Shown here: in pieces, positions 43,064 to 56,400 of the stretch
How positions within the stretch are numbered: the stretch's first letter is position 1
Layout of the letters: each line of letters starts with the position of its first letter
DNA from: Enoplolaimus lenunculus
Taxonomy: Eukaryota; Nematoda; Enoplea; Enoplida; Thoracostomopsidae
DNA: 64,000 nt
Reading direction: 5' to 3'
NCBI GenBank assembly: GCA_030248215.1
Contig: JASANG010002097.1
Location: forward strand, 1 to 64,000
Notes under the pieces: generated by a model
The model's database searches: none
What the model was told of the DNA's origin: nothing
The model's input: only the letters and a program-made list of their open reading frames with translations
Position numbers and translations under genes: made by a program

Positions 43064-46000
43064 TTTTTACTAAACACACTCCAGGAGTCTACAATTTCAA
43101 TTAAACCCAGGTTAGTATGCCTCAACGGTTACTTTGTAACGCATCAAATTTAGTCAGCGACTTAAATATTTACTTAACTGAAGTACGCTTTAAAAACGGG
43201 AATATGGTTAAGCAATTACTTAGCACATTCTTAAGCACTAAGTTGAACTTATAAGGAGGAGTTCGGAAACCCAGCCAATGTTTTTCGTAATTTCACTCTA
43301 AAATTTCATTAAAAGTGCAAATTCAGCTTTAAACTTTTTCTTTTGCTCGAGTTGCCAAATATCAGTAGAACAAAAAAAAACGAAAAAACATTTTGTGATT
43401 TTTATAGCAAGCAAAATTAATAATTTTGTATCATTTACTGCAATTTTTGCCTAAAAGCGACACAGAGTATTTCTCAATGACGCCACAATGGTGAATGAAG
43501 CTGTATACAAATTTATCGTTGCGTCGTTTATGAACTAAAATGCCAATGCGTGACAAAATTAGCCAATAGAAAAATTGCAAGAAAACACATTTTACTCTAC
43601 AATTGTCCTTTCCATCACACCAATTGTATTGTTCGAAACCGAACAAAATTTTGCAACCATAGTAGTCAATGGTCGATTCAGAAATTTTCAATATGGGCCA
43701 CACGCTACATAGCAAGTAAAACCAATTTCGCGAGCAGGGTGTGCGAGAAGAAAACCGTAGTTTTAGTACTAAAACACATAGTACAAAAGTTTGGTTTTTA
43801 CCCGTGTCGAAGACCATGTCTTGGATGCCCCCTTGGATCCACAAATGACCAAATAAACGACTGAATGACCGTGTATTACTATTTTTACGCAAGTGAGAGG
43901 ACATAAACAACAAAAGTGAGCGTTGCAGTTGACTCGTTCTCAAATTGACGAGAAAAAAGTATAATTTTTTTTCTAACAAAAAGTTAAGTGCACAAAAATG
44001 CTTCAAAATGGAAAAATTTTCCTGTCACTTTGTGTCTGCCTGCTTGTTGATTTTTCAACTTTTTTAAGTATCTAAAAGATACAGAAAGAGTTGTTCCCTG
44101 GGTGTAGAATCAGATGTTCGCGAAGATTGTTCGTAATTTACAATATTCAGCAATGAGGCCGCGATATGCGAACAGCCCACCTTTCATTGTCGGTCACTGA
44201 TACCCAGTCTGTGATGTGATTATTTCCCTAATGCTTAACGCAAGACCATTGTGTCGTTTGCTGACGCTGTATTTAATAAATGTTTGATTCAGTAAAAATG
44301 CGTACTGCTGCTGTTACGAAAACTCTTTCGAAACCGTTGAAACGAGCAGAATTCGGTTTACTACTTGCCAGTGGAAGTTAACATTTGTTGAATCAACCCG
44401 AGCGAATCTTCGTCACAAAATAACGCTTTTAAAAGTAGGGAGTGCTAGCCTGCTGACCTCGGCACTGGTTATGGTTCATCACAAAAGATTCCATTCAAAA
44501 ATAATGCTTCGGTTGAAATGTTGGGCACCAGTAACCAGTTAGCCCAACCCTCAGCGACGGTTGTGCCCCAGTCATTAGGCTGTTTAACGCAGGTTGCCCA
44601 CACCCATTTAAAATTTGCAAACTGTTACCATTTTGAAATCAGTCTCTAGCGTCAGACACTCGTAAATATCACATTACCATTTAGTTTTATGAAAACAAAC
44701 CATTAAACCAGCCATCGCGTAACATTACAAAACACCTTCAGGTGCAAATTTTGTTACTCCAATAAAGGTTATTCACAAATTGACTACTGGGAATACAGTG
44801 ACGTTGTCCAGGATTGTTTCGAAAGGCTACAAAACGAGATGTTAAAAATTTAGTACGATTCAGCGTAGCGACCAAGAAAAAATTGTATGGCTCTGAGATA
44901 AAGCAGGTTATTCTGAACAATGTAACGGTACCTTTTATTCATTTCACCAATTTCAAATAGGCCCGTAGCTAGGGCGAGAGGGTGCACCACTCCTCGTATA
45001 CGGACAGCTTCCGCCCCCCCCTGCGCGGTCAATTTTTCAACTGGTCTAAAAGAATTCGATTTTGTCAACATTTTTCCTCGCTTCTCCCTCTGAAAACGTT
45101 CTTGCCCCCTCTATAAGAATTCTTGGTTATGGGGTTGATTTCGTACAAGGTGATATATTCTCCTATCTGCCCTTCTATACGCTTTTGTCTGAATACAAAC
45201 TCTCATGCCGGGTGTTTCGCCCGTTTTGTATAAACTTTAATAGGCATTCATTTTTCGGCAATTGCCTCTATCACATAAAGATGAGTTTCATATTGCAGTT
45301 TTTGTGCAAATTTGATATACTTTAAATTATTGTTGTTCGCGGTAACCGTTTTGACAAATTTGATCGTTTTCACTTTGATGCGACCTAATTGTAATTTTTG
45401 TCATTTAAAACATCTCGTTCACAAGTGTTGCAGTATTTGTAATCAATGGCGGTTTTATAATCGTTGAAAAACTGATAGTAGTGGTGAAATGCATTTACTG
45501 ATCAAAATGTTCTATGCCAGATTTGTGTTTTGCACAGCCCCCTTCTCTCTTCGCCAAGTTTCGGCTTGCGCTCAGAGTCAGCCTTAAGCTAAGCATGACG
45601 TTTCTAAAACGGATTATTAATAAACCGTAGCCTAAGCTCGAATATTGCACAAGCATTTACCTAAGCCTAAGAGCCTGAGCCTTGGCCCAAGCCTTAACCT
45701 TGTGGTTTAAAAAATGCCTCCATAGGCCTATAGCTTGTGATATGGTCTGGGGAGTGTCACACTATGATTACATATACATTTATATACGCATGGTTACGGA
45801 TGGCGCCGGACGTCAATTATAGCGCAACCATTACACGTTTTATCAACATTTACGTGATTTATTCCGTGCCCTGTATACCGACCGCACCGCATGCCAGCGA
45901 AAGCCCCCCCCCCCCACGAACATCATTGCCGTCTCCAGCTCAAAAAACCCACAGGCCTAATCGTGGGCCGGGCCTGGACCAACTGTTGGGCCCGAAAATG

Positions 46001-46447
46001 TAACTGAGGCATTTGTTCAAAACTTTTGTCCCAGCGGTCAATTATGAGGATTGCGGACTTGGTACACTATTTTAAATTAAAACAGCTAAGTGAAGTATTA
46101 AACGCATAGACGAAGGAACGGTGGTGAATGGTATGGTAATTTCCTTATCCAACAGAACATTATTTTATTAGTTTGATGTTTTTCAGATTTGTCAAGTATA
46201 GCATTTGTACGCTTGTAATTTTTCCCTACGCCGCTATTTCTCTATCAACTGCGCAGAATATATATTGCGGTTAATTAACAGTGAAGCGAGGATAATTATT
46301 AATTGATTTTACACCAACCACCGGAGGTTCTCGACAAAACTATTATTACATTGCACAGACACTTTGCAAATAAAGTACGACTTCCATTCCTGTATCACCA
46401 TTGTTTGGACCCCTTGTTGCATTACTTAGATAAACGTTTTTATACAA
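43064..46447. other. No gene recognised; one long unexplained open frame
   Basis: The minus-strand run at 43431-44006 has 191 codons with hydrophobic patches, but no motif, and no splice or context support. The plus strand has a 104-codon run over the same DNA. Near 44960 GTAGCTAGGGCGAGAGGG and near 45900 a poly-C run are probable repeat debris. TTAGGC-family patches lie at 45590-45720. Confidence 0.4.
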
Positions 46448-46602
46448 CCCGTAGCCAGCTCACCTTGCTAATGGAGCTATGATTTTTCAGGAGGGACATA
46501 GAAAGGTTTTCATTGACTTACAACCAAGGTTGAAAATTTTCTAGGGGGGGGCAAAATTATTTTAGGTGGGTGAGCCCCACTGCCCTCTCCCTTGGCTGCG
46601 GT
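46448..46602. repeat. Possible hAT-like MITE (CCGTAGCCAG ends)
   Basis: CCCGTAGCCAGCTCAC at the left and CCCTTGGCTGCGG at the right are approximately inverted, with a G-run and TGGGTGAGCCCCACTGCC inside. No target duplication identified. Confidence 0.35.
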
Positions 46603-46702
46603 CGCGTTTTTACATACGAAAGCAGACCATCCAAATGTGAAATTTTGGTCGAGATTTCAAAATTTTAATCTTAAACAGCGTTTGGTTTTGCTCACTTCGC
46701 TC

Positions 46703-46876
46703 CAGTGGCGGATCCAGGATCTCAAAATGGGGGGGGGGCAAAATTTCAAAGGTAATAAACTTACTTTTGACCCATACACAAACCACGACCTATTGTCACA
46801 AAATTGTATAAAATTTTTGTCGAGATGCTGTTGGGGGGGCCACGGCCGGGTTGGCTCCCCCATGGATCCGCCATTG
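46703..46876. mobile_element. hAT-like MITE with perfect 8-bp target duplication
   Basis: The 174-bp element starts CAGTGGCGGATCCAGG and ends CATGGATCCGCCATTG. CTTCGCTC occurs immediately before (46695-46702) and after (46877-46884). Runs of G (left) and GGGGGGG/CCCCC (right) are internal. The identical duplication indicates a fairly recent insertion. Confidence 0.88.
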
Positions 46877-47306
46877 CTTCGCTCGCAAAGTTTTTTTGTT
46901 CAATTCTTCATCTGTGTTACCTCGTGGTTGACTATGCGTTTATCATTAAAATTATGTTTGGCTTTTTTCCATTAACCCACTCGTAATTAAAACATGCTGT
47001 TTTTCATGTGATATTGGCGAGTCTAAATTACAATTGGCCAATGATATTAATTTATTAGTATCCGGTCAATGAAACAGAGACTTCTGTCTAGAGTACCTTA
47101 ACTTAGCATGCTGAGAAACAAATTTGATAATAAAGCCTTCGTCGTTGAATCCGCTAAATTTTAGTTTACGTTAAAAATTGCACTTAACCACAGTCCCTCT
47201 TAGAAAAATTTTGCCCACCCCCCAGAAAAGTTTTCGCTCTTTATAAAATGTTCTTAGATCAACAGCATGCGACTCTTAAAAATATTTCGGCATTCGAAAT
47301 CAGCTA

Positions 47307-47749
47307 CTGTATTGACCCGAATATGAGGGGGAGGGGTAATAAGAGTGGGGTCCCCATTTTGAGTCCAAATCAACAGGAGTTCTTATCCCTAATAAGAGTG
47401 CGTAAGCGGATAGAGTCCCGGAACCCTAATTAGAGTCCATAAATGTCAATTAACCCTAATTGTAGCGCATGAATGACTCCAGGACCAAATAATTTGAGTT
47501 CGAAACTTTAAAGCGCACTTAAATTTTGAGAGATATTCCTAAGTATAACCTTGTATTTTTGTTCAAGCTGTTGATGCAAGGCAAAAACGTTTAATTCAAC
47601 GGATAATTGCAGTACCGGATATATCAGTAACGAAGGGCGGCGGAGCGTGGGTTAAAAATATATAACAGTCCGTAACCGAATAACAAGGGTGGAAACCTCT
47701 GGAGAGGCCAAATAAATATCAGTCCCCGCTGTTATTCGGGTCACTACAG
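47307..47749. mobile_element. TA-flanked MITE, CTGTAGTGACCC family, copy 5
   Basis: CTGTATTGACCCGAATATG at the left and GTTATTCGGGTCACTACAG at the right, with TA on both sides (47305-47306, 47750-47751). Same internal orientation as copies 1, 2 and 4. Confidence 0.8.
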
Positions 47750-47755
47750 TAGTCT

Positions 47756-48016
47756 TGGCGTAATTGTGTCTCTGCTACAAGTGCACGTCTTGTGATTGGC
47801 AACTACCTTTTTATGTCATACTTAAATAAGATTAGCTGATGCGAACACTCTTTTCTGATTGGTTACGCAATCGTCACTTGATTGCTACCAAGCAGTTAGT
47901 TTTTACTAAGCTGTAACCAATCAGGCCAAGCTTTATCAGACGTAATTCCGCCTTGGTCTAGCCCAAGTCGAAATTCCACGTTGGACTAGACTAGCCCAAT
48001 TTTAGAATTGGGCTGT
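47756..48016. repeat. ~260-bp dispersed repeat, copy A
   Basis: CTACAAGTGCACGTCTTGTG, CTCTTTTCTGATTGGTTACG and TAGCCCAAGTCG recur in reverse complement at 52816-53070. An internal GATTGGTTACGCAATC...CTGTAACCAATCAG pair can fold. Confidence 0.55.
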
Positions 48017-48734
48017 ATTACGACTTGGCGTATGACATATATATTATATTTTATATATTATGTATTATATATATTATATATACATAGGGCAAATAAATCG
48101 CACACGTGTGAGCATATTGATTGTCACAACTTCAGATGACAAATATTACTCAATTATGTCGCCGTTGTTGCTAAATGTAACGAATTTCCGGGTGAAAATA
48201 CAAAAATTTTACAGAAAAAGATCGAAATTTAAAACACAAATTCTGTAGAAAACGTTTTTTACTATTCGCAATCGTCAAAAAATTATGTCAAAAAACAACA
48301 TTTAGCGATTTTGAAACAGCCAAAATTTTATGTCACAATTTTTGATGATTGATTTTGCGTATTAAAGGGTAAATTTTGTTTACGTTTCAACGTTTTCGTT
48401 ATACCGGAATCAGATTTCCAAAACGTCACAGTTGAGTAATTCTTCGGCAACGACCATTTTGTGACTGTTGAGAAATTAAACGATTCCTAATGCGTTTGCG
48501 TCTAGTTTATATTTGCCAAAATGAATGCTCAATGGTGCTGTTAGTGGGCAAATGTAAAATATTGCAGCTGAAAATGTTCGCATGAAATCGCAGTGTAACG
48601 CCAAGTGTTGAAAGGTGATCAAACCAAAGCTCTCAATTGCCAAAGATCTCAAAACAACTTTCGTGTCATTTTGGCCCATGTTATTTTAAAGGGCGTCCAG
48701 GTTTCTGGTGGATCTATAAAAGTGTTGGTTTAGA

Positions 48735-48869
48735 TTCTAGATTACGTTTTTATGCTTAGATTTAGGCTTCGGCTTGGGCTAAGGAACACATTTTTCCAAC
48801 GCTTAGGGTTAAACTTAGGCTTAGGAATGCGCTTAATTTACTGTTACGCCCCTAAAAGCAACATTGGCC
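48735..48869. repeat. TTAGGC-family MITE, eroded copy
   Basis: TTAGGCTTCGGCTTGGGC and CTTAGGCTTAGGAATGCGC are followed by TGTTACGCCCCTAAAAG and CATTGGCC, the right end of the family. The left end is not clear. Confidence 0.5.
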
Positions 48870-50454
48870 GTCAGTTTTATTGGTTATATAGTACGAAAAT
48901 GATACCATAACTCTGTATTAAACTATTATTTATGACTAAAATTACAACTTATCACAGTGACTTTCATTCGAGATAGAAGTGAATGTATCATTGAACCAAA
49001 CCAGTACGAAAACCTTTGTGTAAAATATCTGGTTCCGGCTGTAGTAGTTTTCGGTATTACAAATTTGGATATTTTCTATAATTTCGTTTTACAGAATTTT
49101 ACCATCGCGCTAGAATCTGCGCAATGGGTTTTGGGGCCATAGACTTGTTTTGCACCTTGACAAAATTCTGGCTATTTTTAATAGTAATTACTCGTTTATC
49201 CAATACCTTGCAAGTCGGAATGAAGCTTGCGTTTGATTTTGGTAGTACAACTTGAAACATTCGAAATTCATAATCCTTCAGAACCAACGTGAATCAAAAA
49301 TATTTGACAGTTTTGATTCTCAATTTTATCAACAAAAGTTTTTGGTCAGCGCTGTGGGATTGTATTTTTTATGATAAATCGAAATTACTTTAAATGATTT
49401 TTGTCAAAAAAATGTCGCATGCGGGGTGATTATTGATTTGTTTTCGCATATTTTGGGACTAACTTTTGGCGATTTTTCACTCTTTTAAGAATGATAGTAT
49501 ATTTCTTAACATATTTACTTTTTCGTTACAACATATCAGTGATTTTTCTTGTTGATCAGGAGTGGCTTAGGATATGTAACCATGACCACTATTACTTTGA
49601 GGAGGATTAGATTAGTATAAGCATTTTAATACTAAAGCCTAAGCGTAAGCGAAAAATTAGTCTATTAAAGCTTAAGCTTATATACTATATTGTATGAGTC
49701 GTAACTATGAGAGATAAAGCTAAGTCGATAAATATTTAATTGGAATAAATTATTGCAGCACTGTTCATGGAACCCCAACAATTACGGGTTGATTGCAGCA
49801 GTCACTTACTGGTGTAGTGAGTTCCATGCATTGTAAGGTATCATTGCATTTTGTAAGTACTGTTCAATACAACGGTGTGTTGAAAAGTTTTCTGACGGAT
49901 GAGAGAAATACGTCCGTCCTCTGTATCCGCTAGTTATGGATTCAACTGCTTTTTGGCATTCCTGCTGAGTTACGTACGATTCTACTGCTATTTTGTTCAT
50001 TAATTTCAATTTTAGTAATTGTAAAGCAACAATAACAACTGATCGATAAAAATTGTTCAAATGTCGAATATATACATGCATTCCGTTGACTCAAATTATA
50101 AAATTTGATAATTCGATAAAATTATTAATGTTAAATAGGATAAAGTTTAAATTAATTTAATTTAATTACAATGACCGCGCGCATGTATATACAAAGACGT
50201 AGCGTGAGTGAATTTAACGTGTCAAACCCACTCCCACTTTCGGATTTTTTTACTTATGTTTTTAGAAACAGTGTCAGTTTGCAACACAAGAAACCTCCTT
50301 GGAAATTTGTATAGGACGTAACCTCAGGTTTCGCAATTCTTTTGCCCCGCCCATGTTACAGAATGCTGTCTCTCCTCCGGGTTCCCTACAAAGATAGTTT
50401 TTTACATGGTTAGGTATTTGAGAACCAAAAATTTGAAATTTACAACTGTGGCTG
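48870..50454. other. No gene recognised
   Basis: AT-rich. The open runs at 48957-49142 (plus) and 49806-50081 (minus) have no motif. A CTAAGC/GCTTAAG patch at 49630-49680 is a faint TTAGGC-family trace. Confidence 0.45.
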
Positions 50455-50925
50455 CTTTTTTAAAAATTTTCTCCGCCGAACCCATGCTTTTTTCAAATCT
50501 CCACTTCACCCCTGCTGTTGTTCAAATTTTGTCCACCGAATCCCTGCTTTTTTCAAATTTGGTCTACCGAATCCCTTCTTTTTTAAATTTTCTCCACCGA
50601 ATCCCTGCTTTTTTACATTTTCCCCACCGAATCCCTCCTTTTTTATATTTTCTCCACCGAACAAATGCTTTTTTCAAATTTTCTCCTCCGAACTTCTGTT
50701 TTTTCAAATTTTCTCGCTTTTCCAAAGTTTCTCCACCGAACCCCAGCTTTTTTCAAATCTCCACCGAACCCCTGTTTCTGTTCAAATTTTGTCCACTGAA
50801 TCCACGCTTTTTACAAATTTTCTCTACCGAAACCCCTGCTTTTTTCAAATCTCCCCCGAACCCATGTTTTTGCTCAAATTTTGTCCACCGAACCCCTATT
50901 TTCAAATTTTTTTCACCGAAGCCTG
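50455..50925. repeat. Minisatellite of ~33-bp units, TTTTCTCCACCGAATCCC
   Basis: About fourteen imperfect units of the form CTTTTTTCAAATTTT(C/G)TCCACCGAA(C/T)CCC. Because the unit is close to a multiple of three, frames stay open across the array: 50406-50954 plus gives 182 codons with repeating FF-K-F-P-P-N-P, and the other strand is also open. Openness on both strands argues for repeat structure, not selection on protein. Confidence 0.85.
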
Positions 50926-52753
50926 TTATTGCAGACCCCAAAACTATATTCTAGCGGTACCCAAAATAAAACTGATGAAACGTTCAGTGCGTGGATATTT
51001 TGGTTACCAATTTAGCAGATAAATTTTTGTGTATTTTACACCGAATTAAGCAGTTTAAAAACTCGTTTTTTTATTTTTAACTATTTTCGCTAATCATAAG
51101 TGTGTCTAATACGATTGGATCAAATAAAATTCATAATTCCCTCGTCATAAAACAGTCAGACGCACCGTTCGCTCGACGAAAGGTGTATATACCGTTTTTT
51201 CTCGGAACTCCAATAGAGTAAACGTAAGCTTTAAAAGTTTAGACTATTTTTTGCTTAAGCTTAAAACCAGGCATAAGTCCATGCTTTTCGGGCTTATCCA
51301 TAAGCTGTGTGTTCTAAGCCTATTGGATATTCGCTCTCATATTTTTAGCGCGTTCCAACTATTGTGATTGGAGGGTGGATGTCATGAGTTGCGCCAAATT
51401 CCCCGTGATTAGGAACACTGACGACTAGAAGTAACATGTTCTGCTATAAAAATAGGTTTTCATTTGACATATCGAAACCATTGCAATTGCAGGTTTCATA
51501 TTAACCAACACTGTAAATACCACCGGTTTTAGCAAACGTGTGAAATTTTCAAAGTTTGATTAGTTTGTTTGAAAATTAAATGACCTATTGGTATGCTGAG
51601 AACTGGCTAATTTTTGGTCATAACCCAAAAGTAGTCGAGGGTAAGCGGCGTCAATACTTTTAGTTTATAGTCATAATTGTTTTCACATTTCAGAACGGTG
51701 ATGTGGACCGAACAGGTCCGATATTCTTGAACGGTCCAGTGCGCCGAATGCTGAAGCCAGGTTCGGTTCTGATTAAGGCTATTTTATTCAGGGTCAAACC
51801 GTTTAGTTTAGAATTTTTCTGCACTGATTTCTGTGTTTTAATCCGTCACTAATTTTTCGCCAGGACGGTATTTACGTTTTCTGTGGAATTCGGATCGGTT
51901 TCCAGTCCACAACGTGTTTAGAATCACGGATAAAAACTATAGAATTGCAATCATTAGTAGTTAAAGCAATTAACAACGCTGAATCACTTCTGTCTAGCAA
52001 AGTTTTAAGCAATAAAATTCTGAATGAAATTGTTGAACCGTTTTTTTCAATGAACTTAACCGTAGGCCTATAAAGACACTTGACTCGACTTCAAAATAGA
52101 TCTATCGCTTGTAGAAATTGGAACAAAAGACGAACGAAAATTGTCAAACTATTTTATTGTTTTAGACAATTTTTTCAACACTGAACATATTGGTGCAGCA
52201 GATATCTGTAGAAGCAAAATAAATCATCAAATTGTGTATCACATCATTTTCAATTGGGGGGTCATTGATTTGTTTTCATCTTCGATTTTCTATTAAAATC
52301 CACAGTGCCACCCAGCGGCACCATTGGAACTTCACACTTTTCATGAGGTACTTCAAATATTATTAACCTCAAAAAAATAACACCTGCAATTATGATATGT
52401 GTAGATCATCTTTCAGCGAAAAAAAAACACATTGCAGTAATTTGCACTTAATATCTCAGATGCGACAAACCGCAACTGCGCCGGCGACAGAGAGAATGTC
52501 GTCTATTTTTAACAAATTATGAGTTTATTTACATTTCGAGTGCAAATATCGTACAATTTGTCTTAAATTTTAAACATTGACTCAAACAAAACAATGCAGT
52601 AAAACGTTTTCATGAACAAAGCGCTGGTAACCATTTGTTGACCGCCGCAAAGTATTCAGAAATTGTGCTAAAATGTTTTTATACAAGAATCTGAGCTTTG
52701 TTTATGAATAACACCTGGGGGAAGTTTTTAAAATACGCTTACTCCAGGCGCAT
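50926..52753. other. No gene recognised; possible old MITE at 51698-51918
   Basis: GATGTGGACCGAACAGGTCC at 51700 and CGGTTTCCAGTCCACAAC at 51895 form loose inverted ends with GGTCCGATATTC/GAATTCGGATCGG inside. A weak TTAGGC-family trace lies at 51210-51320. The rest is featureless. Confidence 0.35.
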
Positions 52754-52815
52754 ATCAGTCTAGGTAGGAACCGGGTCTTCAGACCTTTTATCTAAGCAGC
52801 TGGAAAAGCAGGTTA
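52754..52815. repeat. Fragment of the 360-bp tRNA-like unit
   Basis: ATCAGTCTAGGTAGGAACCG through CTAAGCAGCTGGAAAAGC matches the unit boundary region at 3946-4000, in the same orientation. It stops at the point where the tRNA-like part would begin, cut by the next repeat. It shows that the unit also exists outside the giant inverted repeat. Confidence 0.7.
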
Positions 52816-53070
52816 CGGGTGGTTTAGCCCAAGTCGTAATTTAACCTAATTCTGACTCATGTCTGATAATTAATTCTGTGCGTTTTCTGATCGGTTTCGT
52901 AATCCTGCTTGATTCCACTTAGCTAAGCAAAACAATCTGTTTGGTAGCCAACAGGTAGCGATTGCTTAGCCAATCAGAAAAGAGTATTTGCATTAACTAA
53001 TTGAATTTCAGTATGGCACTAAGGTAGAAAACAATCAAAAGGTATGCACTTGTAGTAGAGAAAGAGTTAC
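52816..53070. repeat. ~260-bp dispersed repeat, copy B
   Basis: Reverse-complement counterpart of 47756-48016: TAGCCCAAGTCG at the left, GCCAATCAGAAAAGAG in the middle, GCACTTGTAGTAGAGA at the right. Similarity is partial, with several indels. Confidence 0.55.
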
Positions 53071-53384
53071 GCGTGAGCTAGCTTCCGCGGGTAATGCGCA
53101 AAGCGGGCAAAAATATCTGTACCCACTTACGCCTCTGGTTAAGCGTACGCCAAATGCTCAGCAAATAAAATGAGTTCAAAGCTTCCGACCCTCATCGATA
53201 CATGGGCCGAAGTTTGTCACGACTAATTCTTCATGTTTATAATTTAAAATTTCAGGCTTTATTTTTACATAATCTAATGACATTTTAACACCATATAATG
53301 TAATACGTGAACTTAAATATTAATAGCATCGCTATATTGCTCAATTTATTAAGACTCCGCACAACTTTAAGATATTTATTAGTA

Positions 53385-53481
53385 ATGCTAATTTATTCGA
53401 ATCTGATTGGTTTTCTAGTCGTAACCACTGCCGAGCTTTTGTTATTCTACTGTCAATTCGTCTATGCTCAAACCCAAAACG
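53385..53481 (+). CDS. Lectin gene exon 1: signal peptide
   Basis: ATG at 53385 begins MLIYSNLIGFLVVTTAEL, followed by LLLFYCQFVYA and QTQN, then donor gtaagt. The hydrophobic stretch ending VYA-QTQ is a plausible secretion signal with cleavage after Ala28. The frame is open further upstream but has no earlier ATG. Confidence 0.75.
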
Positions 53482-56400
53482 GTAAGTTAGTGCGGATTTG
53501 CCCGTCGTTAGACGGGTTCATAGTCAGAACACGTCCATGCAACTTCGCTTGAAGGTCATCTGAAATCCTTGATTGCCCTTCTGGAATATTTTTAGTTCCT
53601 CTAACAAGAGCAAATAATCTAGCGCAAAAGAGACCAAGTAAATTTGTTAATGCGGCATGTTTCAGCAACATTTACTGATGGTTAGCTTAGAAAACATTCT
53701 TGGGGCCGGGCCTGTATTTTCAAATGTCTGTAGCTCCTATCACCAGCTGGTGATAGGCCTTGTAACTTTCCAACCAATGAATGCTCACTCAAAATTCAGC
53801 ACATTTTTCGCATTTCATTTGCTTTACTGGTGCGCCAATTTTGAATTCAGCAGCTGCAATAGTTAATGATTTTGAAAACCTAATAGCTGCTACACACATT
53901 TGAGAACACGGGACCTACTAGAAAAAATCAGATTAGCATTTAGAAAAAGATATACATATTAATACTACCACACCCTTGATACGCATTGAATTCAGAATAG
54001 TGATCGTATATTTTCTATCCTAACTTTCTGATTTTTGAAGAATAATAGTTGCACTATACTTTATTGTGCCAGACGCCGTTATGCGTTTCTAACAAAAAAC
54101 AGGCAGTGGCTAGTTTAAAGCTTAAACCTAAGCGTACGCAAAACATTTAGGCTGAAACTTAAGCGTACTCTGGTGCAGTACCGCGCAAGAACGGTACGCA
54201 GTCAAAGTGAAATGGGTCGCACACATTATTCTGCGCGCTAAAAAAATAAAAACTGATTTTAAAAACGTAGTAGCTTCAGGCCAACACTGTTTAACAACCA
54301 CTCATATCACAACCGGTGCAGTTACCCCCATACCTCCCCATTTGGGGCCCACCTCAAAGAGGGGTCCCACTCTACACTAGATTTAAACAAAAAATTTGAA
54401 TATTTTTTGATCATCGCATGGGGCCCCCAGCTCGGAAATTTGGGCGGTCCTCAACCTAGTCTGCTCTCAGGTACCGCTCATATTGAAAATGTTCTTGATC
54501 CGCCATAATTTGCAATATATTTATCGCTGCGTATTTGTTCTAGGTACTCTTTCCACTCCAAGCGTGTGCCCTCAACCGGAAGTTCCTGAAAACGGACACG
54601 TCCTATTTCCAAATGCGGACGCAGCAGTACCCGGTACCCGCATCCGGTACCAATGCGATGTCGGCTTCATTCGGCTGGGACCGGAAACCAGAGAGTGTAA
54701 ACCGGATTTACGTTGGTCGGAGCATTGTCCAATTTGCGGTATGTTTTTTCACAATACAATAGTATTGCTAGCGAAAATAAAAATTTGGCTCTTGTACACT
54801 TCTCTCACATTTCAATTCAAGTCATAGATTTAGGCTTAGGTAATCGATAAATAAGAAGGCTTAGGCATATAATCATAAGACTAAGCAAAGAATAACTGTA
54901 GGACAAATGAGCACAATGCCAAAAGAGTTTACTGAACATCCTTAGTGTTCGTTTTCACAACTTCAGTAGGATGGAATGGAAGCGGTGAAATTGTTCAGAA
55001 AGTCTCCTCAAGCTTGGCTACCTATCACTCCGTCACCGTTATTTTTGCTTGCAGTGTATTAAGCAAGTTATCATCCTTTATATATAGAACATACAATCTA
55101 TTTATTGCAAGCAAAAAACAACGTGCTCACGTATGCGTGAATATTAACAATGCTTTGCAACCTTCTTCGGAATCGTTCGAACCACAACAGTCAGAATCAA
55201 CTCTTTTTAAGATCAACAAACTCTGTACCTCTGCTTCAACTCAGAAAAGCGAATCAGTCGTTTCTGGTTATTTCTGAGTTAATAAAAGTAAACATTAACT
55301 CAAAGCACTTTTTAAGATCAACAGACTCTAAACCCTAAATTTTTGAATAGTAAACATTTTTTTATTTTGGAGCAACAGGAGGCGAAATCTTTTGAAGTAG
55401 CATGTCAATTGAAGGTTAATGTTTTAAAAGTCGGAACAGTTTATTTTCGCGGAATGAAACTGGGCTTACAACGTCGTACTGTCATTATACATAGTTGAAT
55501 TTATGCGAGTACTACTTCAGTTTCAAAGAAGGACTTCAATTTTAACTACGTCAGTACGTCAGTGCTTCAGCGAACGAGCCAATACTGCTTTTGCAAGGAA
55601 CTGTAATGCAACTTCCACAATAATATGCATACACCAGGAGACTTTTGAGAGGGTAGTGTTATTCAGTACTTATCCAGGATACTGAAACCAAAACAGCTTC
55701 AATGTTCATGACACTACCTCCTGAAAAGTGAACTGGTGTACGCAAGTTATTGTTGAAGTTGCATAGTATTCATTATCAAGACACTGTGATCTGGTGTACG
55801 CAAGTTATTGTTGAAGTTGCATAGTATTCATTATCAAAATTTTATTAATTTGGCGGAAATGAGATCTCAAAATATTCCGAAAACTAAGAAGACTGATTAT
55901 CGCGACCGGTAGGAAGGTATAGTTCCTGTGACTCCAAATTGTATGAAAACGTAACCCGAGTATGGCGCTTCGCTCGCTAACTCAACTATAAATTAAAAAG
56001 TACAACCAGAGGGTTGGAAACCATAACCGGACACCGACAAAATTTACCGGAATTGGAGTTGAAGCAAAATTGGGTCATAAAATAATCTTGAATTGGCATA
56101 TTTTATCAATAATTTGCCATCTATGCAAAAGAAATCGTTCAAAAGCTTTTTTAAGAACTCTATGGAATTATAGCTTTCAAGATTATCTCCAACAAGCGTA
56201 TTCATGGGAATCTACAACGTGTGCTGGGTTACATTTTGCGTTTGCTGGTTATTCCTGGATCCTAAAATTTCGGGAGGTACTATATATCCTCGTTATGTCC
56301 TTACTTGTATATGTCTTTTGCTACGTCCCTGGTTGGACTAAGGCCAACAACATAAGAACAAGTATATAACTAAGCCTAGGCCTAAGCCTAAGCCTAAGCA

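Noticed and set aside
43431-44006. 191-codon minus-strand frame
   Set aside because: Long for this composition, but no recognisable domain, no conserved-looking blocks, and the opposite strand is open over much of it; one run of this length in 64 kb of six frames is not decisive.
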